Positions 41,747 through 52,847 of a stretch of 64,000 nucleotides of DNA are shown here, piece by piece. The notes beneath the pieces were generated by a model that was given only the letters and a program-made list of their open reading frames with translations, did not search any database and was not told the DNA's origin. Each line of letters opens with the position of its first letter. Within the stretch, counting starts at the first letter, position 1. The stretch is from Viola odorata (Eukaryota > Streptophyta > Magnoliopsida > Malpighiales > Violaceae). Made by a program: the position numbers and the translations under genes. The DNA lies in assembly GCA_963691705.1 (NCBI GenBank), contig OY829541.1:15618564-15682563 (forward strand). The letters run 5' to 3'.

Positions 41747-43668
41747 ATGCCGAGAATGAAGAGAGTAGCCCACAAACTAGCTTCAGGACCACACCCTATG
41801 GATGATCCTAAGAGCCAGTAGCCTCCAAATCCAAATCCAAATCTTCTACCCCTTGCTCCTTCAAAACAGCCACTCCACCCTCCGACCACGGTGTCGTCAT
41901 TCCACAGCCCCCAACCCCTTCTCCACCCTCCGAATCGCGAGCTGCAGAGTTTACTCCCGTCAAGGACGATAATGACGTCGAGATCACTGGCTCCATCCCG
42001 CCAACGTCGACCATAACGAGAAGTGGCCACGTGGTCAAGCTTCCTCCTAGGTCTTCAACCGCTAAACCCAAGGCCACGTCAAAGCCTAAAAAGGAGTCGC
42101 TGGCTACTAGGAAACTTGGACTGGAGGCTGCCCTTGATGATTTTCTGGACCCCGACTCGAACGAAGAAGAGGAACCTCCAGTGGCGCTAGAGGTGGAAAT
42201 AGAATAGCTAGAGCTAGAGTAGGTTGATGCCCTAGAAGAGGGCACTGGAGAAAGCAATGAGGCTAATGGTGAGGAAGAGGAGGAAGGCATCGAAGATCTC
42301 AAGGATAAGGCTGCAGCGGAGAGAGAAGCCGCTGAGAAAGAGAAGGAAGAGAAGGAAGTCGTAGCTAGAGCGGCGGCAAAGAAGGGGAAAACGAAGACTC
42401 CGGCCAGAGCGGAGCCGCCGGCAGAACCTGAAACGCCGGTAGACAAAAAATGAAAGATCCCAACCTCTAGCAAGGGTAAGGCCTCGACCTCCAAAAAGCC
42501 TCGAGGTCCCGATGATGCCCAAGCTGTCGAGGGCAAGACGCCAGCTCCCCCTTCAGCCCCTTGAACGAACTCCACCCAGGTGACTTCTGACCTTTCTGTT
42601 TTGCATGATTGGTTAGTGTTTCATGATAAGCCTTCCATTGATAAGTTGCATCAGTTGAACTCCAAAGGTGTTAGCTCTTGTGCGCGCCTTGATTTAGACC
42701 TTTCGACCAAAATGGGATTTGAGTCTCGGGTCCGAGAGTTGGTTGCTAATATCGGTTGGGAATCTCTATTCTTCTTAGAACACCCAACCTTTATTGAACT
42801 CTCGCTCGAGTTATTTACCTCTTTTTGGGTTGCTTCTGATAGTTTTAGGCCTAAGGGCAAGTTTGGACCCAACTCTTCTAGTCCTGGTGTCATCAATTTT
42901 AGATTGACAAACAAGTGGTCCAAGCTGCCCCTTAGTGAGTTTAATTGTTTGTTGAATTTTGTTAAGCTTGATGAGTTGAATTCCCCCCTTTACAAAAATG
43001 CTTTGACTATTATCCCCGCTGTCTTTGATGTTACTGCTACTTTTCGTGAGTTGACTAATGACCCCGATGTTGAATTTAACCCTAAGTCTAGTAAAGCCCA
43101 TGAAATAGTTGACCCTGCATTGCGTATCCTGCACCGATTTCTGGCCCTCATCTTCTCGGGTCTATTTGGATCCTCGGGTCAGTTGTCGTTACAGGAATTA
43201 TTCTCTTTATGGTGCATGCAGCATAAGCGTAGGGTTAATCTAGGATTTTGGGTTACCTCGGGTATTCTTCATGTTCAAAATGGCTCCCGAGGCCCCATTT
43301 TAAGATCTCTTATCTCTTTGCTTGCGGTGAAATTGCATAATGTAGACCTGTATACCAGTGACCTTTTAGAGCACCTCGCGTTCAAGGATTTAGATGTTCG
43401 TACCTTAGATGGTATGGGTCATTTATGTGTCTGACATGGCGTGCTGAGTTTCTCTGCAGGATGCACCCCCGCTGGCGATAAGGTTTTCGGTACCAAGTCT
43501 GGCGGCCATTTCAGCTACCTAGACTTATCGAGGCCCCGAGCTGCAGCTGCCCATCCTGCCCAAGCCGAGACATCACGTCCCACCCCTGAAGCGTCTACAA
43601 CAGCCAAGCCTCCGACCCTAGCTCTTGTCTATGACCCAGCACAGAGCGACTTCTCCAGGCAATTCTAA
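41747..43668 (+). pseudogene. Athila ORF-1/env-position protein of A
   Basis: The start M-P-R-M-K-R-V-A-H-K-L-A matches the basic start of the E copy. A Pro-rich part with stops and frameshifts follows. Next are an acidic segment (D-S-N-E-E-E-E-P) and a Lys/Ala-rich segment (about 42290-42460). The conserved domain is open at 42580-43434: V-R-E-L-V-A-N-I-G-W-E-S-L-F-F-L, then F-R-L-T-N-K-W-S-K-L-P-L-S-E-F. This pattern is the ATHILA ORF-1 family. A single TGA (43432-43434) separates it from an in-phase tail to 43668 (G-C-T-P-A-G-D-K-V-F-G) that is conserved in E. The minus-strand frame over 41808-42575 is a shadow. No signal peptide or clear transmembrane segment was seen, so a true envelope role is doubtful. 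Confidence 0.75.
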
Positions 43669-45538
43669 TAGAACTTCAGGCCTTGACGGCTGAAGTTGCC
43701 AGGCGTAACCTTCCACCCAGTGACCCCCACCCCCGAACAATTTTACTTTTCTTGCCCCCGAGGAGGGTTCAAAACAATTTTTATTGCTTTCTTTTAATTT
43801 GGTTGTACTATACTATTTTCAATTTTTCTTGAACTCCTTTGTGTGCCCTTCCCGCATTGAGGACAATGCGCTGCCTAAGTGTGGGGAGGGATTTGTTTGT
43901 GTGTTTTGTGTGTTTGTTTGCATGTTTAATTTTCCGCTTGTTGCATGATTGCATGATTTTTGGAATTTTCAATTTTTTTCGGATTTTAAAATTTTAGACC
44001 TTGCTAGGAATTTTGTCACTACTTGTTTTAAAACTATCATTTTTGGCATGCATTTTCGACTTCTGATGCATAGGAGAAATTTGTTATTCATTGCATCTAT
44101 GCCTGACCAAGCATATCTAGACCTGCTAGCCCTTATGTCCAATCATGCCCTAGACACCAGTAGTCACAATTTGAACCCTGCGAGCATTTGAGCTTCATGC
44201 CTTTTATTCATGTGTGGAATACTTGACTAGGCACTGGCTAGGTTTGCATGATATCCCTGGGTATAGGCACCATTAGACGGGGGAAAGCAACGAAACGACG
44301 AGAAACTTTGCAATTTTTTATTTTGTTTTATTTTGTTTTTCTTTATCTTTATTCCCCTCTTTCTCCATCTTTTCTTTCTTTCCTTTTCATGCCCTCGACT
44401 CCCATTCCCTCTTTGTTTTCTCTTCTAACTATTTAAGCTTTTTCTTTGATCCTTCCTTGGCAGGTGAGTAAGACTCTTCATCACAAAAGGCAAGGGCTAG
44501 ATTTCGAAGAAGATAAGTGTGGGGAGGAAAAATATAGATCAAAGGCAAGAAAGAGCAAGTGCAGAATTTAGAAATCGGGGACATGACAGTAACATCAGAT
44601 TACTTCCTCACCACGCCAAAACTCAAGTGTGGGGAAGTAAAGTCAAGTTCCAAGACCTCAAAATCAAGCCCTCAAAGCAGTATTTAAAGATTGCTAGCTC
44701 CAGCTCCAGTTCCAGTTCTGAGAAATTAAGTGCCAATGCAAATTACGAGTTGAGAAAAAGTAATTGCCTGCCTACTATTTATTACTTCTTTGTTTAAAAA
44801 AAATAAAATAAAAAAATCAATCAATCAAATAAAAGCAGAGCAGGCATAGCAAAAGGCAACCACTTCGAGCCCTCGAAGCAGTCAAAGATCTCCCCCACTA
44901 AAGAACGCTGAAGCCATCATCTAGCCCTCACCTTCTAGCCCTCTTCAGTGGGTGTTACTTACTGTCTCGCCTTCCTTCAAGCCAAGGAATCCTCCACCTC
45001 CAGATTTGTTTTCTCCTCCTCTGCTTTTCTTTTCTTTTCTTTCCCTTTCCCCCCTTCACTTCTATTTTATTTCTCTTTCTTTACCTTCGCTCCTTCCCGT
45101 ACTCTTTCCTGCTCTTTTCTTTTTCTTTTCCTTCTCCCTTTTTCTTTTTGCAAAGTCATCTCTGATCGCTGGATTGCCCTCGCATGTGTACTAATGTACT
45201 CGGATTGATGTGCAAGCTTTGCCTCGTGTTGTGTTATTTGCATGCTGAGTGATTATCCTAAACACGTACTTTGTTGCGAGCGTGAGTGCAAACACATATC
45301 TAGGTGAGGACTGTTGGTGAATAGGCTTGGTCTGGAAAAGTCTGGTTGATAGGGTCGTTATCCTGTTAGCTACATGCAGATGCTTTTCTAGGGCTGGATG
45401 TGTTTTGGTTGGGTGTGGTTTGTCGAATGACTTATCTATTCTGTGTGTTAAGGGGTTGAAGATGTATGTTATTACATGAGGTGGTTTTTCAATTTTGCTA
45501 ATGCTCGAGGGCGAGTATTGGGGCAGTGTGGGGATGTT
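43669..45538 (+). other. Athila 3' non-coding block of A
   Basis: It holds CGCATTGAGGACAATGCG and CTAAGTGTGGGGAGGG (43852-43892), two more AAGTGTGGGGA words (44514-44525, 44628-44640), and a TTCCTTGGCAGGTGAGTAAG site (44450-44472) that could be a splice junction. Very pyrimidine-rich stretches lie at 45000-45160. It ends in CTCGAGGGCGAGTATTGGGG and CAGTGTGGGGA, the PPT region. The same order of landmarks occurs in C and, reversed, in E. The short ORFs are not supported. Confidence 0.7.
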
Positions 45539-47100
45539 TGATAGCATATTTCTTGGGCGTGATTTTATCCTCTTTTCTAGCCTTTTCAGGGGCATGATTC
45601 TTCTATTTGATCCTTATTTCCATCTTTATTGCAGATCAGCACCAAAAGGAGAAAAAGAGCGAAAAGATGCATTTTTGGAGGAATTCTTGAGATTTCAAGC
45701 TTCAAGGCCTAGAAGATGAGAGTATCGTCGAGCCCTCAATGCTAGCCAGACTAGTGAGCAGTCTCTCGCCCATGATACCTCTACATCAGTTCTTAATCGA
45801 AAGCCAAAGAGAAGAATCTTCAAAGATCCGCATGGAATTCCATGCGTTTCCAGAAGATGTCAGGTGCACCAAAGATCCCAGAATATTCCCTTGAAGGACA
45901 TGAGTTGTCACGCTCTCCTAGTTTCTCTCTCTCTGCCCTTAGCTATTTTGTCCCCTAGTGGGTTGTAGGCATAAATAAGCTTAGTTTTAGAGTTTTTTGT
46001 AAAATGGGGGAGACATTAATACATCACTCCATATTTTACCCTAGTTTTTAGGGATTGTTCTCTTGGTTTTTGGGAGCAACTGCCGGTTTGTAAAGGAGCA
46101 AGCTTTTCTTCTTTGAATTATTAATTCATCCTTCGGTTTCTTCTAAACCCTTTCCTTTATCTTCCTTTATTGCATGATATTTATTATCTATTGTTTATAT
46201 CTATTTATGAGTAGCTAAATTTCCTTATCTTAGCAAAGGGTGTTTCGAGGGTTGTAAGGATTAGTTAAGAGGCGTAAACAGGTTTAATACATCTTTACCA
46301 TCGTATTCGTTTGTTTGTCACTTTCCTGTCACTTTCACTTGGGAATGTTAAGGGTTTGATCAACTTTTAGTGTTTCTTTGCGATTATTGTCATCTTAGTG
46401 GTAATAACTGACGTGAGGCCATTAAGAGTAGTAGGCACCTAGAGCGGAGAGGTTACTACAGTGTGATCTCACTAATCTAGGGCATTTGAACGATTAGGGT
46501 TGCGACGCGAGCTTGACAAACTGAGACGTCGTGCCCTAGATATGTCTTACCTCCGCTTCATGGGCGTTTTGAGTATTGCCTCCCCGCATTAGTTCCTGGG
46601 GCGACGACGAAACGTCAAGGCTACCTCATAAGTAGAAACGGGGGATAGCTTCTATCTACGAAGTAAGTAGGGGGTGTTGAGTGGAAACTAGGCCCCTATA
46701 GCATATCTATGGTATAGTGGTGGAAAATCTTTGTGCCGATGATTGACTAGCCTTGGAAACAACCCGAGAACACTCCTTGCTAAGATCCTTTCTTATCTGA
46801 ATCTTTATTTGCCTTTACTGAATCTTCTTATTTTCGTAATCTTGACACTGTTTTGATATCTTACCTCCGACTGTGTTTTACTTTCGTGCCCTTGATAACT
46901 GCTTTAATCATTTATCTTGTTAGCTCCCAAATCTGCGTTGATTAATTATATTAATCAACATAAACCCTCCCCTAGTGTTACTTTTATTTTTGGTTGCATT
47001 TTCCCTCTGTTATACATCTAAACTGACTTGTTATTCCTTCAATCTCTGTGGTTAGACCCTGTCTTTCCCTTTACACATTTATTTGTGCATTTAGGCATCA
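45539..47100 (+). repeat. 3' LTR of Athila element A
   Basis: 1562 bp, starting TGATAGCATATTTC and ending TTTAGGCATCA. The core promoter is probably GCATAAATAAGC at 45969-45980. It is homologous over its length to the LTRs of C, but a distinct subfamily. No TSD test is possible because A's 5' end is lost. Confidence 0.8.
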
Positions 47101-48248
47101 AAAAAATATTAGTATATAAAAGTGACGATCAGTAGGCAAGAGGGTATTTAAGCCTTTAGTTTTTAGGGTTTTGGATCATCTTGTAAATATTTTCTACTTT
47201 CTACTTTTGGGAGCCGCCACTTTTTCTCTCCTCCCCCTTTTGGGTGGTGGCTGAGACCTCTTCATCCAGCAACTGTTGTAATTAACAGGAGCTTTGCTCT
47301 GGCCGGTAACATTTAATAGTTTTCTTCTTCTTTTATGCAATCTTTCTTTTATTATTTTATTTATTTGTTTTGTGGTATGAGTAGCTAGATTCTCCCTTCT
47401 TAGCAGAGGTATTTTGAGGGTTACAAAAGGACAGTTAAGAGGCCAAATCGTTCTTCATATATTCTTATTGTTGTATTTGCTTGTTTGTCGGTTTCTTGTT
47501 AATTCGTCTAGGGCAAGTTAGAAGTCTGGCCAGCTAATAACTAGACCTAGATGATTACTGTCATTTCCTTGGTTATAACTAATGTAAAGCCTTAGGATAG
47601 AGTAGACACTAGACGAATTGTCATTAGCTTGGTCCGTTCTGTCTAGGGCAAGTGAGCAATTAGGGCGGTACCGCGAGTCTGACATGCTGAGAGGTATTAA
47701 GCCCTAGACGTGTCTTTCCTCCTCTTAATGGGCTTGTGAGAATTGCCTCCCCGCCTTGTGCCTGGGAGGACGGCGCGGCGTCCAGGCTACCTCATATGTG
47801 AAAACGGGGGGTAGCTTCTCTTACGAAGGTAAGTAGGGGGTCTAAACGTACTTGACCCCTATAGCATGTCTATGGCATAGGAATAGAACATTTCTGCGCC
47901 GATGGTTGTCTTGCCCTCGACGCAACCCGAGATGATACCTTTGCTAAGATTTTCTCTCATTTGACTTTACCTCGTTTACTTTCTTATTTGCTTTTGTTTA
48001 TAATGGTTATTCCGTTTACTTTACTATTTATGTCCTTGTTAGTTGTCTAGGTCTCGATCTCTTTTGGTTAATTCATTTAACCAACAAACCCCTCATTGTT
48101 TCTTTTATTATTTTACTTTGTATCTGGCCTTGTCTAGTGTATGTCTTCACCATTATCTGTGGATTGAACCTCTTGCCACTGTCTTCAATCTTTTTTGTTG
48201 CATATGATAAGTTGTAATTATTTTTTAGTGTCTGGACAACACGATCAG
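47101..48248 (+). repeat. Truncated Athila-type LTR, third subfamily
   Basis: From about 47134 (GGCAAGAGGGTATTTAAGCC) the sequence tracks the R-U5 part of the C and A LTRs: TTTAGTTTTTAGGG, GGAGCTTTGCTC, TTTTATGCAATC, GACCCCTATAGCAT. Both the U3 start and the terminal CA end are missing. It directly follows the LTR of A. Confidence 0.75.
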
Positions 48249-48329
48249 GCTGGTATTAAAAGGTTAATAATATGGCGAATGATAACAAATGCAAAAAATG
48301 ACGAAAATGTCAAAAATCGGGTAGCAACA
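48249..48329 (-). repeat. End fragment of a family D LTR
   Basis: About 80 bp are the reverse complement of 1726-1810 (TTGCTACCCGATTTTTGACA region) with few differences. It ends exactly at the LTR terminus GGGTAGCAACA. The rest of that LTR is absent. Confidence 0.8.
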
Positions 48330-48795
48330 CCGGTTGTCTGGAAATTATCATCTGGTGACAGTCTGATTCTCTTACTCTATAGTTACAGAGTTCGGTCTCC
48401 TCGATCCCTTCCATATATCTGCTTATCGCTGGTGTTCTTATCTTGGTTCTCTACATGAAATCTATCCGAAGAATATTATCCTGGATAAACAATACCGGCG
48501 ACAAATATGGTGTGACTCTTGTGCCGGATGAATAAGTACCAGGGGTAGGAATCAGATGATACCAGTTTACTACCTTGTTAGTAGGTATGAAGAAATTTCC
48601 TGCCCACCGAATACATGTTGTGCTATCTGTGATATAAATATTCTAACAACAGTCAATTGCATAATTGTTTTATTCTCTGTGATTTCTTCCAAAAATTCAA
48701 ATTCTTACAAAGAAAAACAGCAAGTGTTGCGCCTCACCAACAGGGCACCACTCTGATCCAACCCTATCTTTCCAGTAGACAGGCGAATGTACTAA
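48330..48795. other. Unassigned sequence, 3' flank of gag-like gene F
   Basis: No ORF or repeat was recognised. It probably belongs to the 3' region of the minus-strand element that carries the repeats and gene at 48796-51421. Confidence 0.35.
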
Positions 48796-49560
48796 GAGTG
48801 CTGACAGCTTTATCGGCGACGGCCCGATAAACCTATTGGGCTACTCCGGTACTGCCTGGGTACGCTAACAACTTTACCAGCAAAAGCCCGATAAACCCAA
48901 GAAAGCTCTTAAGCCCATCACGGTGGTAATCAAACAGTGGCAAGACTTAGGAGTGAACAGCTTTATTCACGACAGCCTGATAAACCTATTGGGCTACTCA
49001 TAAGCTATCTAGGTATGGTAACGACTTTATCAGCGAGAGCCTAATAAACCTAAGAAAGTGCCTAAGCCCATCCCTGTGGTAATCAAACAGTGGCAAGGAT
49101 TAGAAGCGAACAACTTTATCAGCGACAGCTCGATAAACCTATTGGGCTACTTAGGTGCTGCATAGGTATGCTAACGGCTTTACCAGCAAAAGCCCGGTAA
49201 ACCTAAGAAAGCTTCTAAGCCCATCCCAGTGGTAATCAAATGGTGGCAAGGCTTAGGAGTGAACAACTTTATCGGCGACAACCCGATAAACCTATTGAGC
49301 TACTTAGGTGCTACCTGGATACACTAACGGCTTTGCCAGCAAAAGCCTGATAAACCCAAGAAAGCTCCTAAGCCCATCCCCGTGGTAATCAAACGTGGGC
49401 AAGGCTTAGGAGTGAACCGCTTTATCGGTGACAGCCCGATATACCTATTGGGCTACCCAGGTGTTGCCTGGGGATGCTAACGGCTACATCAGCAAGAGCC
49501 TGATAAGTCCAGCAAAAATCTTAAGCCCATCCCGGTGGTAATCAGACGGTAGCATGGCTA
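48796..49560 (-). repeat. Five tandem copies of a 155-bp unit
   Basis: Units start at about 48796, 48951, 49103, 49256 and 49410 with GAGTGAACAGCTTTATC or close variants. Each contains GCCCGATAAACCTATTGGGC, then TTTACCAGCAAAAGCCCG and AAGCCCATCCCGGTGGTAAT. Within a unit, TTTATCGG and CCGATAAA form inverted pairs, so each copy could fold. The array lies downstream of the minus-strand gag-like gene, where Tat-type elements often carry tandem repeats. Confidence 0.85.
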
Positions 49561-50110
49561 AGAAAGATCAAAGGAACTTAAAGTAATACCCTACAAGTTA
49601 CGCAAACAGAAGTTTTGCAAATAAAACATAAAAGCTTCCCAGAAACCTACCCGAAAGCAACAACAAAAGAGACCTAACCTCTTCCTAGATGCATTATGAA
49701 AAGTCGCATGAAAGCCATCCGGCAACAATGATCAAACAAATGAAAAATGGTAACACGTTTAAGTCATGTTCCTTTTATTTTTTCATTTTTCTATTGGAGT
49801 ATCATATTATTATTATCCTATGTATCGTTATTTAAACTAACGATACAGGGAAATACCCGATAGCTATCTTCAATTATGAACAGTCTGAATGACTTGTCGA
49901 TTGAGTAAAAATATACCGAGTGAATAACAGCCCCGACGATCAAATAACTGTAACAAGAGCAGCATCTGAATCTATTATCGTTATTCCAATGAGCTAACGG
50001 GTAATAATACACTATCAAAGTTCCAAACACTTAGAATTTTTTTGAATAAAATAAGTTCATTAATGGAAAAAGCCATACGGCATCTACAAACAAGAAAAGA
50101 AAAACCTAAA
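49561..50110. other. Unassigned, 3' flank of gene F
   Basis: A/T-rich sequence with no recognised feature. The small minus-strand ORF at 49818-50030 overlaps the expected 3' untranslated region and has no family signature. Confidence 0.4.
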
Positions 50111-51421
50111 CTACTCTTTCGGTGGAGGAGGAGGAAGCTGAGCTGGAGGATCTTTCGGTCCTGGAGGATCGTCTAATGGAGGAAGATCTTCATATTCTAC
50201 GTCTTCATATGAATCCTCATCAGATGATGGAAGTCCAAACTTGCTTTCATCTATTGCGTCAAGCCTTTTTCTGAACATAAGGCGCGATGACGGCAGCACT
50301 GAAGTTGGCTTGTCCATAGTAATCCAAAAATTCATCCAGGAGGGCATCTATGGTCTTCTTCCGCCACCAGTCTATCTTTTTTGGAACTATTTCTAGCTTC
50401 ATTTTCTTAGCAGAAAGGTCTTGGTGGAGGACGAAAGTTTTTTCCCCCTCTAAAAATAGCTAAGCCTGAAGCTCTTATGTCTTAGCCTTCCCAGTATCCC
50501 TCTCCTTTTGGGTTGCAGCCAATTCCACCCTACAATTGTCCAAGGCCAGTTGAGTCTGCTCTTGAAGCTTGGAAATGTCGCGGGTTTCATCCCGAAAGCT
50601 TGCATACTCATCCTAGACTTGAGCAAGCAGCACCTTCCCTTTCTCCAGCTCATCGGTCACCTTCCAGAGTTTTGCATCACTAGACTCCATCATATATTGG
50701 AATTGACAGAAGGTAGAGAAAATGTTGCTACGAACCTAAGCGTACTGGTTGCTAAGAGACATCTATCGGAAACACTCCTTATCATCCAAAATGTAAAACA
50801 TCTCTCCCACCATATAAGCCATAGGAATATTCCGAGCACTGGGTTCTAGTAGCACTAGAGATCGAATGCCTTGAGCCCCTAAACTCCTTATATCAATCTG
50901 ATGGGTAATCTGCGGAAGAGAGATTGGCAGTAAGGTTGAAAGGAGGACCTCGAACCCGGTTGTCGAAGAAGGGAAGAGATGGAAGCTCCGAGCCAGGAAG
51001 AAAATACAATGACACTATAGTAGAAGTAGCTGGTTGAGAAGAACTTGGCATACTTTCAGGCACTGAAGCCTCATCTGGAATCCGAGAAGCAACTGGAGAG
51101 GCTAGTTGAGGAGAATAATCCAGAGCAGAAGTGGCTACTACTAGCGAGAAAGATGGAGTTGGCTCAGGAGCAATTTCTTCTAACTCCACCGATAATTGTG
51201 GAAAATTGGCGTCACCCATCGGAGCAACCGGAAGAGGAACTTGAGCCCCGGCTGCTACAGAGTCCTCATCAAATCTCTTCCATTTGTTGATTTTTCAGGA
51301 AGCCCGTCATAAAATTTTGCTCAGATCTATCTCCTTGCAAGAGGAAGAAGGAGACCTGGCAGCAACTCTTTCAAAATGTTCTGGATAACCTTCAACCGGC
51401 GGCACTTGAGCTTCAACTACT
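50111..51421 (-). pseudogene. Gag-like coiled-coil protein of Tat-type element F (split)
   Basis: On the minus strand one frame can be followed, with stops, from the window end (64000-63923) across the E insertion into 51421-50890: Q-E-V-E-L-A-A-E-V-V-E-A-Q-V-P-P, then S-K-I-L, and an acidic Pro/Ser region opened by M-G-D-A-N-F-P-Q-L. A decayed middle follows. Then comes a heptad-rich segment (50690-50500: V-T-D-E-L-E-K-G, then Q-T-Q-L-A-L-D-N-C-R-V-E-L-A), a W-W-R-K-K-T-I-D-A-L-L-D-E-F motif and an acidic, Pro-rich C-terminus ending at 50111. This layout matches gag-like proteins of non-autonomous Tat-type elements. At least six stops or shifts are present. Confidence 0.6.
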
Positions 51422-52847
51422 TGATCGGTTGTCGAAGCCGTCAAAAATAATAAGAATAAACCTGTTATCTAGTGCAAAAATAATTGTGTATAGTGGTAAC
51501 AGGGTCGAACACAGGGACTAGATGTAGACACTGACTTTTATGTATGACAAGAGCAAACAAATCGAAATAGTAACCAAGGGGGGTGTTTAGAGAGTTGTTG
51601 TTTTAAACTACTTACTAAAATTTAGAATAAACAAATAAAATAGAGAAATAAAGGTGTGGATCAAGATGAGAAAGGATCCTGGTAGAGGTTCGTTCACCAG
51701 TCGCGTCTAGGCCTAGTCAATCACAAATGTAGACATATTCCATTCCTTATCATAAGTAAGTTATAGGGGCTAGGTACGTTTAAGCTCTTTGTTTTTCTTT
51801 GTACGAGAAGTCACCTCATGGTACGTTTATGAAGTGACCTTGACACTCTGTTGTCTCCCAAGGTGCGTTTATGGGAGCAATACTCAGAGGTCCATGAAGT
51901 GGAGAAAAGACGCACCTAGGGCGAGACACTCAGTACGCTCGAGGTTCTGCCCTAGTTGTTCACTTGCCCTAGTCAGATTGGACAACTTCGACGTGATGAC
52001 TCTGAGCTAGTCGTCCGCTTTACCCTACAGCCTCATGTTAGTTATTACTACAAGGATGACTTTATTCACTCAATTTTAATTAAGAGTTGATCAGGCCTTT
52101 AATTAATCTTAAGTAAATTAACAAGATGTCGGCAAGTGAACAAATACAATAAAGAATTTATTAAGCACAAATCAACCTTATGACTTTCCTAAGCGACCTT
52201 CGAACTACCTCTACCAAGACAGAGGGGTTTAAACCGCTCATGCTTGTGACAAAATAAATCAGATAAATAAAAGAGGAAGCAAACATAGAAGATGGAAGAG
52301 AATACAAAATTGTATTGAAGTTTACTAGCCGGAGCTAAGGCTTCAATTTATTACAAAACGGAAAGAGCGCCAGCGGCGGAAGGGAGAAAATCCTAGCTGA
52401 AAGTAGCTGAGTCTTTGATAATAAAAAAACATACCAAACCTTAGAAAATAAAAGCCATATATATGTTGGCTACCAAAAGGAAGTTCTAACTAAGATAGGA
52501 ATTCTATCCCTAACAGTAATGCGGGATAAAGAGGTGTTTTCCTCGCTGGCATAGAAAATCGCAGAAATGGGTCTTCACGCTTCGCTGGAATTCTTCTAAA
52601 GATTCCTTCAGAGTGTCGGAGTTGTAAGCATCTACGGCATCTTGCATCTAGGCCAAGACGATCTGCAGCTAGGCCTCCACACCTTCTGTTCTAGCGAGAC
52701 TCGTCCCAAAATTGGTGCATTCTGTATCTTTTCTCTCCTCTAGCCCTGATCTGTAAAAATGGAGGAAATAACAACATATCAGTAGCATCATGAACAGAAT
52801 TGGGCAAAGAAAGAGGGAGAAAATATGCACAAAATGATGCTATATCA
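51422..52847 (-). repeat. 3' LTR of Athila element E
   Basis: 1426 bp, plus-strand ends TGATCGGTTGTCG and GATGCTATATCA. A minus-strand TATA-like TATATATGG lies near 52450. The ORFs inside (51789-52010 and 52691-52951) are LTR shadows. The first has a counterpart in the other LTR at 62860-63081. Confidence 0.9.

Larger units (their letters stand above)
15985..47100 (+). mobile_element. Athila-type element A, 5'-truncated and nested
   Basis: Reading order on the plus strand is protease remnant, RT, RNase H, integrase in three pieces, post-pol ORF-1/env-position gene, 3' non-coding block and 3' LTR. This is the Athila layout. The gag, PBS and 5' LTR are missing. Two large insertions occupy the integrase: C at 18431-31531 and a family D element at 31668-40941. 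Removing them leaves about 8.7 kb of A. Stops and frameshifts occur in every domain, so A is long dead. Confidence 0.85.

Noticed and set aside
41808..42575. 255-codon minus-strand ORF rich in Ser/Ala/Gly
   Set aside because: It lies antisense to the acidic and Lys-rich part of the Athila ORF-1-type gene. Its composition is the mirror of Glu/Lys codons and it has no domain.
41747..43668. True retroviral-type envelope gene
   Set aside because: The position fits, but no signal peptide, cleavage site or clear membrane anchor is visible. The conserved text fits the ATHILA ORF-1 family better.
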